Shown here: piece after piece, positions 36,121 through 44,412 of the stretch | Numbering within the stretch: the first letter of the stretch is position 1 | How the letters are laid out: each line of letters begins with the position of its first letter | DNA from: Streptomyces sp. RKND-216 | Lineage (GTDB): Bacteria > Actinomycetota > Actinomycetes > Streptomycetales > Streptomycetaceae | Direction: 5' to 3' | Assembly: GCF_004795255.1 (NCBI RefSeq) | Contig: NZ_SSBQ01000002.1 | Coordinates: forward strand, 5,520,261-5,584,260 | Length of the DNA: 64,000 bases | Translations under genes and position numbers: made by a program | The notes under the pieces: model-generated | Database searches by the model: none | Told to the model about the DNA's origin: nothing | Seen by the model: only the letters and a program-made list of their open reading frames with translations

Positions 36121-37518
36121 GTGCCCATCGCGACCGTCAACCCGGCAACGGGGGAGACCCTCAAGACCTTCGACGCCCTCGGCCCCCGCGAGATCGAGGA
36201 CCGGCTGGCGGCGGCCCACGAAGCGTTCCGGCACCACCGCGTCACCCCCATGGACCGCCGTCAGGAACTGCTGCGCGCCGCAGCGGACCTCCTCGAGGGA
36301 GAGCAGGACGACGTCGCCCGCACCATGACGCTGGAGATGGGGAAGCCCCTCGCCGCCGCCCGCGCCGAGGCGGCCAAGTGCGTGAAGGCCATGCGCTGGT
36401 ACGCCCGGCACACGCCCGCCCTCCTCGCCGACGAGCACCCGGCCGAGGACGACGTCGCCGACTCCGGAGCGGTCCGCGCCGTGGTCCGCTACCGCCCGCT
36501 CGGCCCGGTCCTCGCCGTCATGCCGTGGAACTTCCCCCTCTGGCAGGTCGTGCGATTCGCCGCCCCCGCCCTGATGGCCGGGAACGTCGGACTCCTCAAG
36601 CACGCCTCCAACGTGCCGCAGACCGCCCTCTACCTGGAGGACCTGTTCCGCCGTGCCGGTTACCGCGACGGCTGCTTCCAGACCCTGCTGATCGGCTCCG
36701 GGGAGGTCGCCACTCTGCTCCGCGACCCGCGTGTCGCCGCCGCCACCCTGACCGGCAGCGAAGGAGCCGGCCGCTCCGTCGCGTCCATCGCCGGCGACGT
36801 CGTCAAGAAGACGGTGCTCGAACTCGGAGGCAGCGACCCCTACCTCGTCCTGCCCTCGGCCGACATCGCCAAAGCCGCCGCCACGGCCGTCACCGCCCGC
36901 ACCCAGAACAACGGCCAGTCCTGCATCGCCGCCAAGCGCTTCATCGTCCACGACGACGTCTACGACGACTTCACCCAGCGCTTCGTGAGCGCCATGGATG
37001 CCCTCACGGTGGGCGATCCGATGGCCGACGGCACCGACATCGGCCCCCTCGCCACCGAACAGGTCCGCCGCGACGTGGAGGAGCTCGTCGAGGACGCCCG
37101 CCGCCAGGGCGCCACCGTGCTGGTCGGCGGCGCTCGACCCGAGCCGGACGGAGCCGGCTGGTACTACCAGCCCACCGTGCTCGCGGACGTCACCGACCGC
37201 ATGCGCATCCACCGTGAGGAGGCCTTCGGGCCGGTCGCCGTCCTCTACCGCGTCGGCAGCCTCGACGAGGCGCTGGAGGCCGCTCACGACACCCCCTTCG
37301 GCCTCGGCTCCAACGTCTGGACCCGCGACCCCGCCGAGCAGGAACGCTGTGCCCGAGACCTACAGGCCGGCGGCGTCTTCGTCAACGGCATGACCGCGTC
37401 CCACCCCGGCCTGCCCTTCGGCGGCGTCAAGCGCTCCGGCTACGGGCGGGAACTCGGCGGACACGGCATCCGGGAGTTCTGCAACATCACCACCGTCTGG
37501 TACGGCCCCGCGGACTGA
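36121..37518 (+). CDS. NAD(P)-dependent succinate-semialdehyde dehydrogenase-like aldehyde dehydrogenase
   Basis: A 465-residue aldehyde dehydrogenase. Visible motifs are [26 protein letters not shown], the catalytic Glu in [12 protein letters not shown], the catalytic Cys in [12 protein letters not shown], and the C-terminal [15 protein letters not shown]. It matches the GabD-like group that oxidises succinic semialdehyde to succinate. GTG 36121 follows AGGAGGAGGGACC. The native promoter probably lay where the IS4 element now sits, so expression may depend on the remaining 56 bp or on the element. Confidence 0.9.
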   Translation: MPIATVNPATGETLKTFDALGPREIEDRLAAAHEAFRHHRVTPMDRRQELLRAAADLLEGEQDDVARTMTLEMGKPLAAARAEAAKCVKAMRWYARHTPALLADEHPAEDDVADSGAVRAVVRYRPLGPVLAVMPWNFPLWQVVRFAAPALMAGNVGLLKHASNVPQTALYLEDLFRRAGYRDGCFQTLLIGSGEVATLLRDPRVAAATLTGSEGAGRSVASIAGDVVKKTVLELGGSDPYLVLPSADIAKAAATAVTARTQNNGQSCIAAKRFIVHDDVYDDFTQRFVSAMDALTVGDPMADGTDIGPLATEQVRRDVEELVEDARRQGATVLVGGARPEPDGAGWYYQPTVLADVTDRMRIHREEAFGPVAVLYRVGSLDEALEAAHDTPFGLGSNVWTRDPAEQERCARDLQAGGVFVNGMTASHPGLPFGGVKRSGYGRELGGHGIREFCNITTVWYGPAD

Positions 37519-37560
37519 CCACCTTGCCCGGCGCCCGTCAGGCGGCCCCGGCACGATGCG

Positions 37561-38337
37561 CTACTTGCGGGCCTGCACGGTGAACAAGCCGCCCTGCCGG
37601 TCGCGGAGGATCGCGTTGCGGCCCCTGGGGGAGTCCTCGGGAGCGGCCGCCACGGTGCCGCCGGCCTCCACCGCCACCCGCACCACCTCATCCACGTCCT
37701 CCACGTAGAACGACACGTGCCACCGCGGCCGCACGTGCGGGTCCGGGGCGGAGTCCACGCCCCCGCCCCGGATCGTCGCCACCGTGTGCGGCCCGAACTC
37801 GACGGTGACCGCGTCGTCGCGGTAGTCCACCTCGCAGTGTTCGGGGTGTTCCGACGCCCACTCCAGGACTTCGCCGTAGAACAGCGCGGCGGCGAACGCG
37901 TCCCTGGTGCGCAGCTCCAGTCTGGCGGGCGGGCTGCCGTGCGCGACGTGCCAACTGGAGTGCACCGTCCCCTCCCACAGCCCGAAGATCGCACCGCCCG
38001 GATCCGCGGCCAGGGCCGCCCGCCCGTCGCCCAGCGCGATGGGACCGATCGCCACCGTCGCTCCCCGCTCACGGACACGGGCCGAAGCCGTGTCGGCGTC
38101 GCCGACGCCGAAGAACGGCGTCCACGCCACCGCCACCCCGAGTCTGCGGCTCACGGCCCCGATTCCCGCGACCGGGACCCCGTCGGTCATGGCGATGCAG
38201 AACTCCTCCCCGAGCCGTCCCGGCCGGAAGGTCCAGCCCAGCACCGGGCCGTAGAACTCCTGAGCCGCCGCCATGTCGCAGGTGGCCAGGCTCACCCAGC
38301 AGGGTGCGCCGGAAATCGGGCGCTTCGCAGCCGCCAC
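37561..38337 (-). CDS. VOC family protein with two glyoxalase-like domains
   Basis: A 258-residue protein of two VOC (vicinal oxygen chelate) modules. The first has APCWVSLATCDMAAAQEFYGPVLGW and the second has RLELRTRDAFAAALFYGEVLEW. Both end in strands such as HVSFYVEDVDEVV. Such two-module proteins in Streptomyces are related to hydroxylases, glyoxalases or resistance proteins; the function here is unknown. I prefer GTG 38337, because the segment upstream to 38400 is A/T-richer and non-coding in character. It converges closely (42 bp) on the aldehyde dehydrogenase gene. Confidence 0.8.
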   Translation of the reverse strand: MAAAKRPISGAPCWVSLATCDMAAAQEFYGPVLGWTFRPGRLGEEFCIAMTDGVPVAGIGAVSRRLGVAVAWTPFFGVGDADTASARVRERGATVAIGPIALGDGRAALAADPGGAIFGLWEGTVHSSWHVAHGSPPARLELRTRDAFAAALFYGEVLEWASEHPEHCEVDYRDDAVTVEFGPHTVATIRGGGVDSAPDPHVRPRWHVSFYVEDVDEVVRVAVEAGGTVAAAPEDSPRGRNAILRDRQGGLFTVQARK

Positions 38338-38442
38338 TCCGCCTCGCCTCACTTCCGGATGCCGACAGAAATGGACAAATGCCTCAGGATTGGAGTCCAC
38401 CCTAACGGAATCGCCGTGACGCGCCGCCGCGCACCGCGCGGC

Positions 38443-38676
38443 TCAGTCCGTGGGCTCCTCCGGTTCCGGCGGCTCCCGGTCGCCGAGATCCCCGCCACCC
38501 GAGGTGCCGGACCCGCGAGGGCCCGACCCGGCCTCGTCCGCGTCGGGGAGTCCTTCTGCGCTGCCGGTGCTCTCCTCCTGCGTCTCCTTGCCGCCGGCCG
38601 CTTCCTGGTCCGGCAGGTCGCGGGGGACGCCCGTACGCCGGGCCGCAGGGCCGTTCTCATACGATTCGCCGCTCAT
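38443..38676 (-). CDS. Hypothetical acidic low-complexity protein
   Basis: A 77-residue hydrophilic protein rich in Gly, Glu, Asp, Pro and Ser, with no hydrophobic core, so it is probably disordered. Its ATG overlaps the stop of the P450 gene (ATGA), which supports its being translated. It may simply be a downstream passenger; no family is recognised. Confidence 0.5.
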   Translation of the reverse strand: MSGESYENGPAARRTGVPRDLPDQEAAGGKETQEESTGSAEGLPDADEAGSGPRGSGTSGGGDLGDREPPEPEEPTD

Positions 38677-39956
38677 ACCCTCATCGTCCCTCGCGGCACC
38701 GACAGGCGGAACGGCAGACGGGCGACGCGGTGGTCGAAGCTCGTCGGCGGCACGGACGGCGGCGCCGTGGTGTGCACGTCCGGATACCGCGTGAACAGGG
38801 CGTGCAGCACCGCCCGGATCTCCTGCCGCGCCAGATGCGCGCCCAGGCAGTAGTGCGGCCCGCCCCCGCCGAAGCCCAGATGCGGATTCGGGCTGCGCGT
38901 GACGTCGAACGCCTCCGGATCTGCGAACACGCGCTCGTCCCGGTTGGCGGAGCCGTAGCAGAGGACCACCCGGTCGCCGGGCCGGTAGCCGCCCGGACCC
39001 CCGCCGTACTCCCCGGCGACGGTGCGCCGGAACTGGTGGATGGGCGTGCTGTGCCGGACGATCTCCTCCACCGCCGTGTCCAGGTGGGCGTCGAGGCCGG
39101 AGAGCAGCACCTCCCGCTGGCCGGGATGGACAGTCAGCAGGTGCAGGCCGTGCGCCAGCGCGTTGCGCGTCGTCTCCACACCCGCCACCAGCAGCAGCGA
39201 GAAGAACGCGCCCAGCTCACGTGACGAGAGGCTCTGGCCGTCCCGGTCCGGCGCCACCAGCCGGGAGATCAGGTCGTCACCGGGGCGCTCCCGCCGCTCC
39301 CGCCCGACCCGCGCGACGATGCGGTGCATCCCCGCCAGCGCCCGCAGTCCCCGACCGGGCGTCCGCAGCCGCTGCGCCAGGGTGCGGTCCAGGCCGACGT
39401 GCTCGGACGCACGGTCGATCAGCACCTGGATGCGCTCCCGCTCAGCCTCCGGGATGCCCATCATCCGGCACAACACGTGGAATGGCATCGGCGCCGCCAC
39501 GGCCGCCACGAAGTCCCCGGTGCCGTCCCCGCCCGCGGCGCCCGCGATCCCGTCGACCACACGGTCCGCGGTGCGCCGGATGTCGTCCTCGGCGCGCGCC
39601 AGGATGCGGGGGGTGAACGCCCGTGCCACGACGCCGCGCAACCGGGCGTGCTCCGGGCCGTCCAGGTTCACCATGGACGCCCCGAAGAGCGCCTGCACCC
39701 AGCGTGCCGGCGGGGGAGTCGTCGCCCCTGGTGCGCTGCGGAACACCTCCGGCCTCCTGCTCGCCTCCGTCACATCGCAGTGGCGCACAAGAGCGAACGT
39801 CCGGCCGCGCTCGCCCTCCTCCACCAGCACGGGCTGATCCCTCGCGCGCAGGCGCGCGAACGCTGCCTGCCGCTGCGGCCCCGGCAGTCGCCAGAAGTCC
39901 GGCCGGAGGGGATTGAGGTCGTCGGGCACGCAGGCGCCGGTCTCGGGCAAGGACAC
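38673..39956 (-). CDS. Cytochrome P450
   Basis: A bacterial class I P450 of about 427 residues. The I-helix is LLLVAGVETTRNALAHGL. The K-helix ExxR is AVEEIVRHSTP, and the heme-binding loop is LGFGGGGPHYCLGAHLAR with the axial Cys. The protein opens with DDLNPLRPDFWRLP, common in stand-alone actinobacterial P450s. I use GTG 39956; in-frame starts further upstream (to 40070) are possible. No ferredoxin or biosynthetic genes lie beside it, so its substrate is unknown. The disordered 77-residue protein follows in the same transcript. Confidence 0.88.
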   Translation of the reverse strand: MSLPETGACVPDDLNPLRPDFWRLPGPQRQAAFARLRARDQPVLVEEGERGRTFALVRHCDVTEASRRPEVFRSAPGATTPPPARWVQALFGASMVNLDGPEHARLRGVVARAFTPRILARAEDDIRRTADRVVDGIAGAAGGDGTGDFVAAVAAPMPFHVLCRMMGIPEAERERIQVLIDRASEHVGLDRTLAQRLRTPGRGLRALAGMHRIVARVGRERRERPGDDLISRLVAPDRDGQSLSSRELGAFFSLLLVAGVETTRNALAHGLHLLTVHPGQREVLLSGLDAHLDTAVEEIVRHSTPIHQFRRTVAGEYGGGPGGYRPGDRVVLCYGSANRDERVFADPEAFDVTRSPNPHLGFGGGGPHYCLGAHLARQEIRAVLHALFTRYPDVHTTAPPSVPPTSFDHRVARLPFRLSVPRGTMRV

Positions 39957-40068
39957 CACCCCCACACCACGGAACAGGACCCGCCCAGTATGTTCCGTTT
40001 CGTTCCTCCCGGGTGGCATTGGCGCCTTCGGCGGGTGTGTTCCCACACAGGCGGCGTAGGGTCCGGGC

Positions 40069-40417
40069 ATGCCCGTATGGATCTACGGCCCATTCGGGCG
40101 GCGGGAGGACGCAGACCGTCCACGAACCTTGCCGCCGACTCCCCCGGGAGCGTCGTCAGCGACCGGAACACTCCGGGTTGGGTCTGCAGCGCATGCGTCC
40201 GCCCGCTCTCCGGCGCGACTTCCAGGACTACCCCGTCTGGCGGCAGGGCGTGTACGAGGTCCTCGACCATCTCCTGGCGAGCGCCACGGCGCCGTCATGT
40301 GCCCATGACCGCTGTCGAGCCCTCCTACCTCGTCGGGACTCGGCCGGTTGCGCGGTCTCCTCCGCCGCCTCCACGCCGGGCTGCGCCACATCCGGTTCGA
40401 CCGACCCCGCCGCCCGG
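40069..40417 (+). pseudogene. Remnant of an AAA/P-loop kinase gene
   Basis: Pieces of one protein appear in successive frames. MPVWIYGPFG starts at 40069 and should lead into a P-loop. GLGLQRMRPPALRRDFQDYPVWRQGVYEVLDHLLA lies in the next frame, HVPMTAVEPSYLVG in a third, and GLLRRLHAGLRHI back in the first. Together they resemble the small ATP-binding proteins of Streptomyces that start with a short strand and Gly-rich loop and contain a DFQDxPxW motif. The Walker lysine is lost and at least three frameshifts are needed. The 3' end is truncated against the acetyltransferase gene. Confidence 0.6.
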
Positions 40418-40996
40418 CTACCGGGAGTGCCGGTCCGCTCCGTAGGTGCGGCCGGGCAGCGGACGGTCCAGGTCGCCCGTCCGCAGCCGGTACACCTGGA
40501 GCCGGAGGTCGTAGTACTTGTCGGTCTCGCCCACCCATTCCATGCCTATGCGCTCCGCGGTGGCCGCCGCCCGCGCGTTCGCCGGACGCACCACGGCGAA
40601 AAGCTCGTCGACCCCCGCCTGCTGCAGCGCCCAGTGGGCCGTGGCGTGCCCCGCCTCCGCTGCGTACCCCCGCCCCCAGGAGCCCGGCTCGAGCTGCCAT
40701 CCGATCTCGAGGTCCTCGCCGCCGGGTGGCAGGTACAGCAGGATCACGCCGCCGACCACCCGCCGCTCCGCCGTCAGCTCCACCGCCCAGCGCCCGGTGG
40801 GCGGTGACCCCCTGTGATCCTCAGCGATCCACTGCTGCAGCACCAGCCGCATCGCGTCCCGGTCGCTGACCGTGTCCATCGCCGGACTCAGCCACCGTGC
40901 CACGTCCGGTCGCCCGTAGATCGCGAAGGCGGCCTCCACGTCGTCCAGCCTCCACGGGCGCAGCGTCAACCGTTCCGACACGATCGTGCTCGCCAT
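40418..40996 (-). CDS. GNAT family N-acetyltransferase (RimJ/RimL-like)
   Basis: A 192-residue acetyltransferase. It starts ASTIVSERLTLRPWRLDDVEAAFAIYG. The acetyl-CoA-binding region is EIGWQLEPGSWGRGYAAEAGHA, and ELFAVVRPANARAAATAERIGMEW marks the C-terminal part. This pattern is that of the RimJ/RimL branch (Acetyltransf_3). Substrates may be protein N-termini or small amines. The ATG at 40996 follows GGGAGGAC, so the longer form to 41038 is unlikely. Confidence 0.87.
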   Translation of the reverse strand: MASTIVSERLTLRPWRLDDVEAAFAIYGRPDVARWLSPAMDTVSDRDAMRLVLQQWIAEDHRGSPPTGRWAVELTAERRVVGGVILLYLPPGGEDLEIGWQLEPGSWGRGYAAEAGHATAHWALQQAGVDELFAVVRPANARAAATAERIGMEWVGETDKYYDLRLQVYRLRTGDLDRPLPGRTYGADRHSR

Positions 40997-41229
40997 GCGT
41001 CCTCCCGCGGCCGTACCGCGGGGCGGGTAACCCCTCACGCCGCCCGTAGACCACCCGGTTCGTCCATCCCCGGGAACAGGGGTCCGTCGACGGGATGCTG
41101 AGGCAGCTGGTGATCACATCGCCCCGGAATCTCGATGGGACGACGGCACGGGCCGGTCTCCACGGCTGTCGATCTCGCGGGGAGCACGACAGCCCGGGAC
41201 TCCGAGCCGGCCGGATCTTGCGGCCGGGG

Positions 41230-41657
41230 GGCACCACCGCCCGTGAACGCTGTCCGCCCGCCCGCGACGGCAGTTCCTTGCGCGGTTCCGCTCCGCGGTG
41301 CGCTCGACGGCCGGCCGTAGCGCCTCGATGCGGCGCACGGTGAATCGCGGAGTCGGGGCCCGTCGCAGCACGTCGTGCCGGGGCGGGTCCATCCGCGGGA
41401 AGGCGCTGCCGCCGGGCAGCGGCGGCAGCGGAATCAGGCGGGGAAAATCCCGGATGCTGGTCGTCCGCGGAGAACCGGCTGTCGGACAGCACGGCGCACA
41501 CGTCCGCGTACCGGCTGACCAGCCAGTGCATGCTGTCGTCGGGCAGGGTGACGCGGACCGGTGGTGCGGCGTCCGGGAACACCGGCGACTCGGCGCCCGG
41601 CGGCACGGGCGGCCAAACCGAGACCGGCCTGGTGTGAGCGGGGTCGGCGTGCTGCAT
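41230..41657 (-). pseudogene. Truncated, frameshifted cytochrome P450 remnant
   Basis: Starting at ATG 41657 the frame reads a P450 N-terminus with DDSMHWLVSRYADVCAVLSDSRFSADDQHPGF. An extra T in a TTTT run shifts it, and the next frame continues with AFPRMDPPRHDVLRR and FTVRRIEALRPAVERTAE, the normal following P450 segment. Similarity ends near 41270. The I-helix, ExxR and heme loop are all absent, so only about a third of the gene survives. It is unrelated in detail to the intact P450 at 38673. Confidence 0.75.
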
Positions 41658-41768
41658 GGGGTTCCTTCTGCTGGACCGGCGACGGGCACGAGCCCGTGGC
41701 ACGGCGAGCAGTGAACCAACCGAGGCACCCCGCAGACAGCGGTGCTCACGCGGCCACGGAAGCACCGG

Positions 41769-41870
41769 TCAGAAGCTCATGACCGCCAGTGTCGCCACGA
41801 GACCGATACCCAGGGCGGTCAACGCCAGCAGCAGCACCGCGTTGCGTACGTCGGCATCGTGCTTCGCCAT
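41769..41870 (-). CDS. Very small single-helix membrane protein
   Basis: A 33-residue reading frame, MAKHDADVRNAVLLLALTAL and onward, with one hydrophobic segment of about 22 residues. AGAAGGTG lies just upstream of the ATG. It is 111 bp upstream of the P450 remnant on the same strand. Both the ribosome site and the helix suggest a real small protein, but no family is recognised. Confidence 0.45.
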   Translation of the reverse strand: MAKHDADVRNAVLLLALTALGIGLVATLAVMSF

Positions 41871-42172
41871 AGACACACCTTCTCCTCGGTTTACACACCG
41901 ACCGCCCGCGGTGTGCGCGCGGTCGCACCCCGCGGACCCGGTGAGGCTCCCGGCGTGGTGCCGGGTCAAGCATCGTGCCTATCGGCGCGACACGAAAGCG
42001 GAACGGCGAAAGTCATGACTGTTTACGCAGGTCACACCTGTTGCGGACGTGGAGCGGTGCGGCCCGCGCCGACGACCGGCCGCGTTCTGCGGCGCGCATG
42101 CCCGTGGCCGGAGCGGCGACTTCACATGTGTGAAGGGACGGTGTCGCCGATCCCGTCCCCGGCCGACCAAGG

Positions 42173-42400
42173 TCAGGCAGCACCCTCGTTCTGTTCGTGG
42201 ACCGCCAGTGCGACACCGAGCCCGGAGAACGTCGGCGCTCACTCCCCGACGCATGTCCCCCGCCGGTCCGCCCCGTCCAGGCCCGCTTTCTCCTCCTCGG
42301 TCGACACCATCCGGGCCAGGAACGAGGCACCGATCGACGGGCACGCCGCCGTGTAGGCGTGCTCGCTCCCCCCGGCGTCGTACAGCTTGCTGATCAGCAT
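42173..42400 (-). pseudogene. Small protein gene interrupted by TGA, paralogue of the gene at 62147
   Basis: From ATG 42400 (AGG upstream) the frame reads LISKLYDAGGSEHAYTAACPS and so on to a GTCVGE segment, then hits TGA at 42241-42239. Beyond it the same frame continues as APTFSGLGVALAVHEQNEGA to a stop at 42175-42173. The intact paralogue at 62147-62380 has Trp (TGG) exactly at the TGA position, followed by APTFFGLGLALAHYEQADG. A single TGG-to-TGA change therefore truncated this copy. Confidence 0.75.
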
Positions 42401-42543
42401 GAGGAACCTCCGCCGTCGAGGACCCCGCCGGATGCGGAGGACGCCTGTACCGGCTCTTCCCGGAAACCTCGCACACCAGATGCAACCGTGCGCCGCGGGT
42501 CTTGCGCACGCAGGACTCCGCACCCCGGGCCGGACCTCCTAGT

Positions 42544-43437
42544 GTGGTTGACGTGACGGCTTCCAGGACCGGCATATCCGCCGCACCCGGCCTCGAGGTG
42601 CTCCGCGCACGACTGCGCAGGGCGATCTTCGCGCGCGTGGCCGGACCGGACGGGCCCGCCGTGCGTGCCCGCATTCATGACACTCCGGGACCGCGCTGGT
42701 TTGCCGAGGGGAGTCCGATCCGCCTTGTGCACGGTGACGCGTCGATGTTCGTGGGTGGATTGCGCGCGTTGCTGCTTCAGTCGTTGCACCCCCTGGCCAT
42801 GGCGGCGGTTGCGGGGCACTCGGGATTTCGAGGCGACCCCTGGGGGCGTCTGCAGCGGACCAGTGCTTTCCTTGCTGTCACGACCTTCGGTACCGCCGGT
42901 GATGCGAGCCAGGCGGTCGAGGCAGTCCGGGCCGTGCACGGGCGTGTGCGGGGCAGGACTGCCGAGGGCCGGTGCTATGCGGCTTCCGATCCTCGTCTGC
43001 TGGCCTGGGTACATGCCGCCGAGGTCGACAGTTTCCTCTGTGCATTCCGTCGTTTCGGTGCTCGTCGTCTCAGTGATGCCGAGTGTGACGGGTACATCGC
43101 GGACACCGCCCGTGTCGCTGCTGCGCTGGGTGTCCGGGATCCTCCTCGCAGCCGGTCCGAGCTCTGTGCCGTGCTGGACGGATTCGCGCCCGAACTGCGT
43201 GCTACGGCCCCTGCGTTGGACGCGGCGCGTTTCCTGCTCCGGCACCCGCCACTGCCTTTGGCTGCACGGCCTCCGTACGGCCTTCTGGCCGCGAGTGCTG
43301 TCGCGCTGCTCCCGCCGTGGGCGCGCCGGGAGCTGCGCCTTCCGGGTGTGCCCGCGGTGGAGAGGGCCTTGGTGCTCCCGGCGGGCGCGGCGGTGACGCG
43401 TGGCATTCGCTGGGCCATGGCGCCTCCCGCCTCCTGA
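42544..43437 (+). CDS. Oxygenase MpaB family protein (DUF2236)
   Basis: A 297-residue protein matching the MpaB/DUF2236 family. Family motifs are GDASMFVGGLRALLLQSLHPLAMAAVAGHSGFRGDPWGRLQRT and VHAAEVDSFLCAFRRFG. Members include heme-binding latex-clearing proteins and the MpaB oxygenase. Its His residues in SLHPLAM and AGHSGF fit metal or heme binding. No clear ribosome-binding site precedes GTG 42544; GTG 42553 is also possible. Its codons end in T, and to a lesser degree A, far more often than those of neighbouring genes, which suggests foreign origin or relaxed selection. Confidence 0.82.
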   Translation: MVDVTASRTGISAAPGLEVLRARLRRAIFARVAGPDGPAVRARIHDTPGPRWFAEGSPIRLVHGDASMFVGGLRALLLQSLHPLAMAAVAGHSGFRGDPWGRLQRTSAFLAVTTFGTAGDASQAVEAVRAVHGRVRGRTAEGRCYAASDPRLLAWVHAAEVDSFLCAFRRFGARRLSDAECDGYIADTARVAAALGVRDPPRSRSELCAVLDGFAPELRATAPALDAARFLLRHPPLPLAARPPYGLLAASAVALLPPWARRELRLPGVPAVERALVLPAGAAVTRGIRWAMAPPAS

Positions 43438-43836
43438 CGGGAGCCTCCCACCCGGAGCAGCCGCCCGCCCGTCGCGCGAGGCCGGTTCCGTTACGTGGCT
43501 GCCCAGCGTGATGGTCGCGCCGGTGTCCTTGTGGACGTGTGTGGTGCCGGGTCCTTCGGGGTGGGGGCCGTGCCGACGTGGGGATCTTGGTTCACGAGGT
43601 TCGGCTGTGGCTGGGTCGCCGTTCGCGACCGCTCGCGCGAAGTGGCCTGAGTGGTGGGGGTCAGGGGGTAGGTTCGGGCGCTCGTTCGTTCTGTCCCGGG
43701 GGCTGGTTTCTGGGGTTGGGGTTCGTGGCTGTCGCGGCGAACTCGAACCTTACTCCTGGGTAAACTTACTCACCGGTCACCTTGAGGCAAGCCCCCTGTC
43801 TTGTGTTTGTGGGGTGGTGGGTGGAGGTGTGGTTTG
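43438..43836. other. Intergenic region, no gene seen
   Basis: About 400 bp between the convergent MpaB-like and tpg-like genes. It is G/T-rich on the plus strand and less G+C-rich than average. I see no convincing coding frame, repeat or hairpin. Confidence 0.5.
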
Positions 43837-44412
43837 TCAGGTGTTCCATCCGAGGGAGGAGATGTGGGTGTAGGAGTCGTAGTCGCTGCCGAGGTTGGTG
43901 ATGATTTCGTCCCATACGGTGTCGAGGGCTTCGTCGTCATCGGCGAGCCAGGCGTCGACTGCGGTGTTCCAGTGGTGGGGCCGTACGGTCAGCCGCCGCA
44001 CCGAAAGGTTGCGGCGGTGGCGGCGGTCCACGCCGGTCTGGTCGACGGGGTCGATCTCGATGCGGGTGCCGCCCCGGGAGGTGAGGCGGCGTTTGAGGTC
44101 GGCGGCGACGTTGTGGCGTCGCAGGTCCCAGTACGCGGCATCCAGCCGCGCCCGGTTCGCCTGGCTGGGGGAGCGCTCCTCCGCCAGCCACGCGAACAGG
44201 GTGCGGGGTGTGACGTGGATCCCGGCGCGTTCCATCGCGGCGTAGCCGGCTTCGGAGTGGGTGAGGTAGCGCAGCCGTGCGGAGATGCCGCGGTCGGTGT
44301 CGGCGGGTGAGTGGATGCCGGTGACCATGTTCTCGATGCCGGCGCCCAGGGCGTCGGCGCCGCGCATCCCGTGGGCGTTGTACTGGCCGAGGTTCATCCA
44401 GCGGCCGGCCAT
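43837..44412 (-). CDS. Tpg-like (telomere terminal protein-like) small protein
   Basis: A 191-residue protein, close in length to Streptomyces Tpg (about 184). It has the same order of parts: GISARLRYL and a helix-turn-helix-like VTPRTLFAWLAEERSP (about residues 66-82), a basic helical region, GGTRIEIDP (114-122), then a LSVRRLTVRP segment (136-145) and an acidic C-terminal helix. Tpg primes end-patching of linear Streptomyces chromosomes by carrying the first nucleotide on a hydroxyl residue. The assignment rests on this layout and on coupling to the tap-like gene, whose TGA shares one base with this ATG (TGATG). Sequence identity to canonical Tpg looks low, so it may be a plasmid or element-specific version. 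Confidence 0.55.
   Translation of the reverse strand: MAGRWMNLGQYNAHGMRGADALGAGIENMVTGIHSPADTDRGISARLRYLTHSEAGYAAMERAGIHVTPRTLFAWLAEERSPSQANRARLDAAYWDLRRHNVAADLKRRLTSRGGTRIEIDPVDQTGVDRRHRRNLSVRRLTVRPHHWNTAVDAWLADDDEALDTVWDEIITNLGSDYDSYTHISSLGWNT

Noticed and set aside
42239..42241. TGA as selenocysteine or programmed read-through
   Set aside because: The paralogue has Trp there, no SECIS-like hairpin is evident, and neighbouring genes show ordinary decay.
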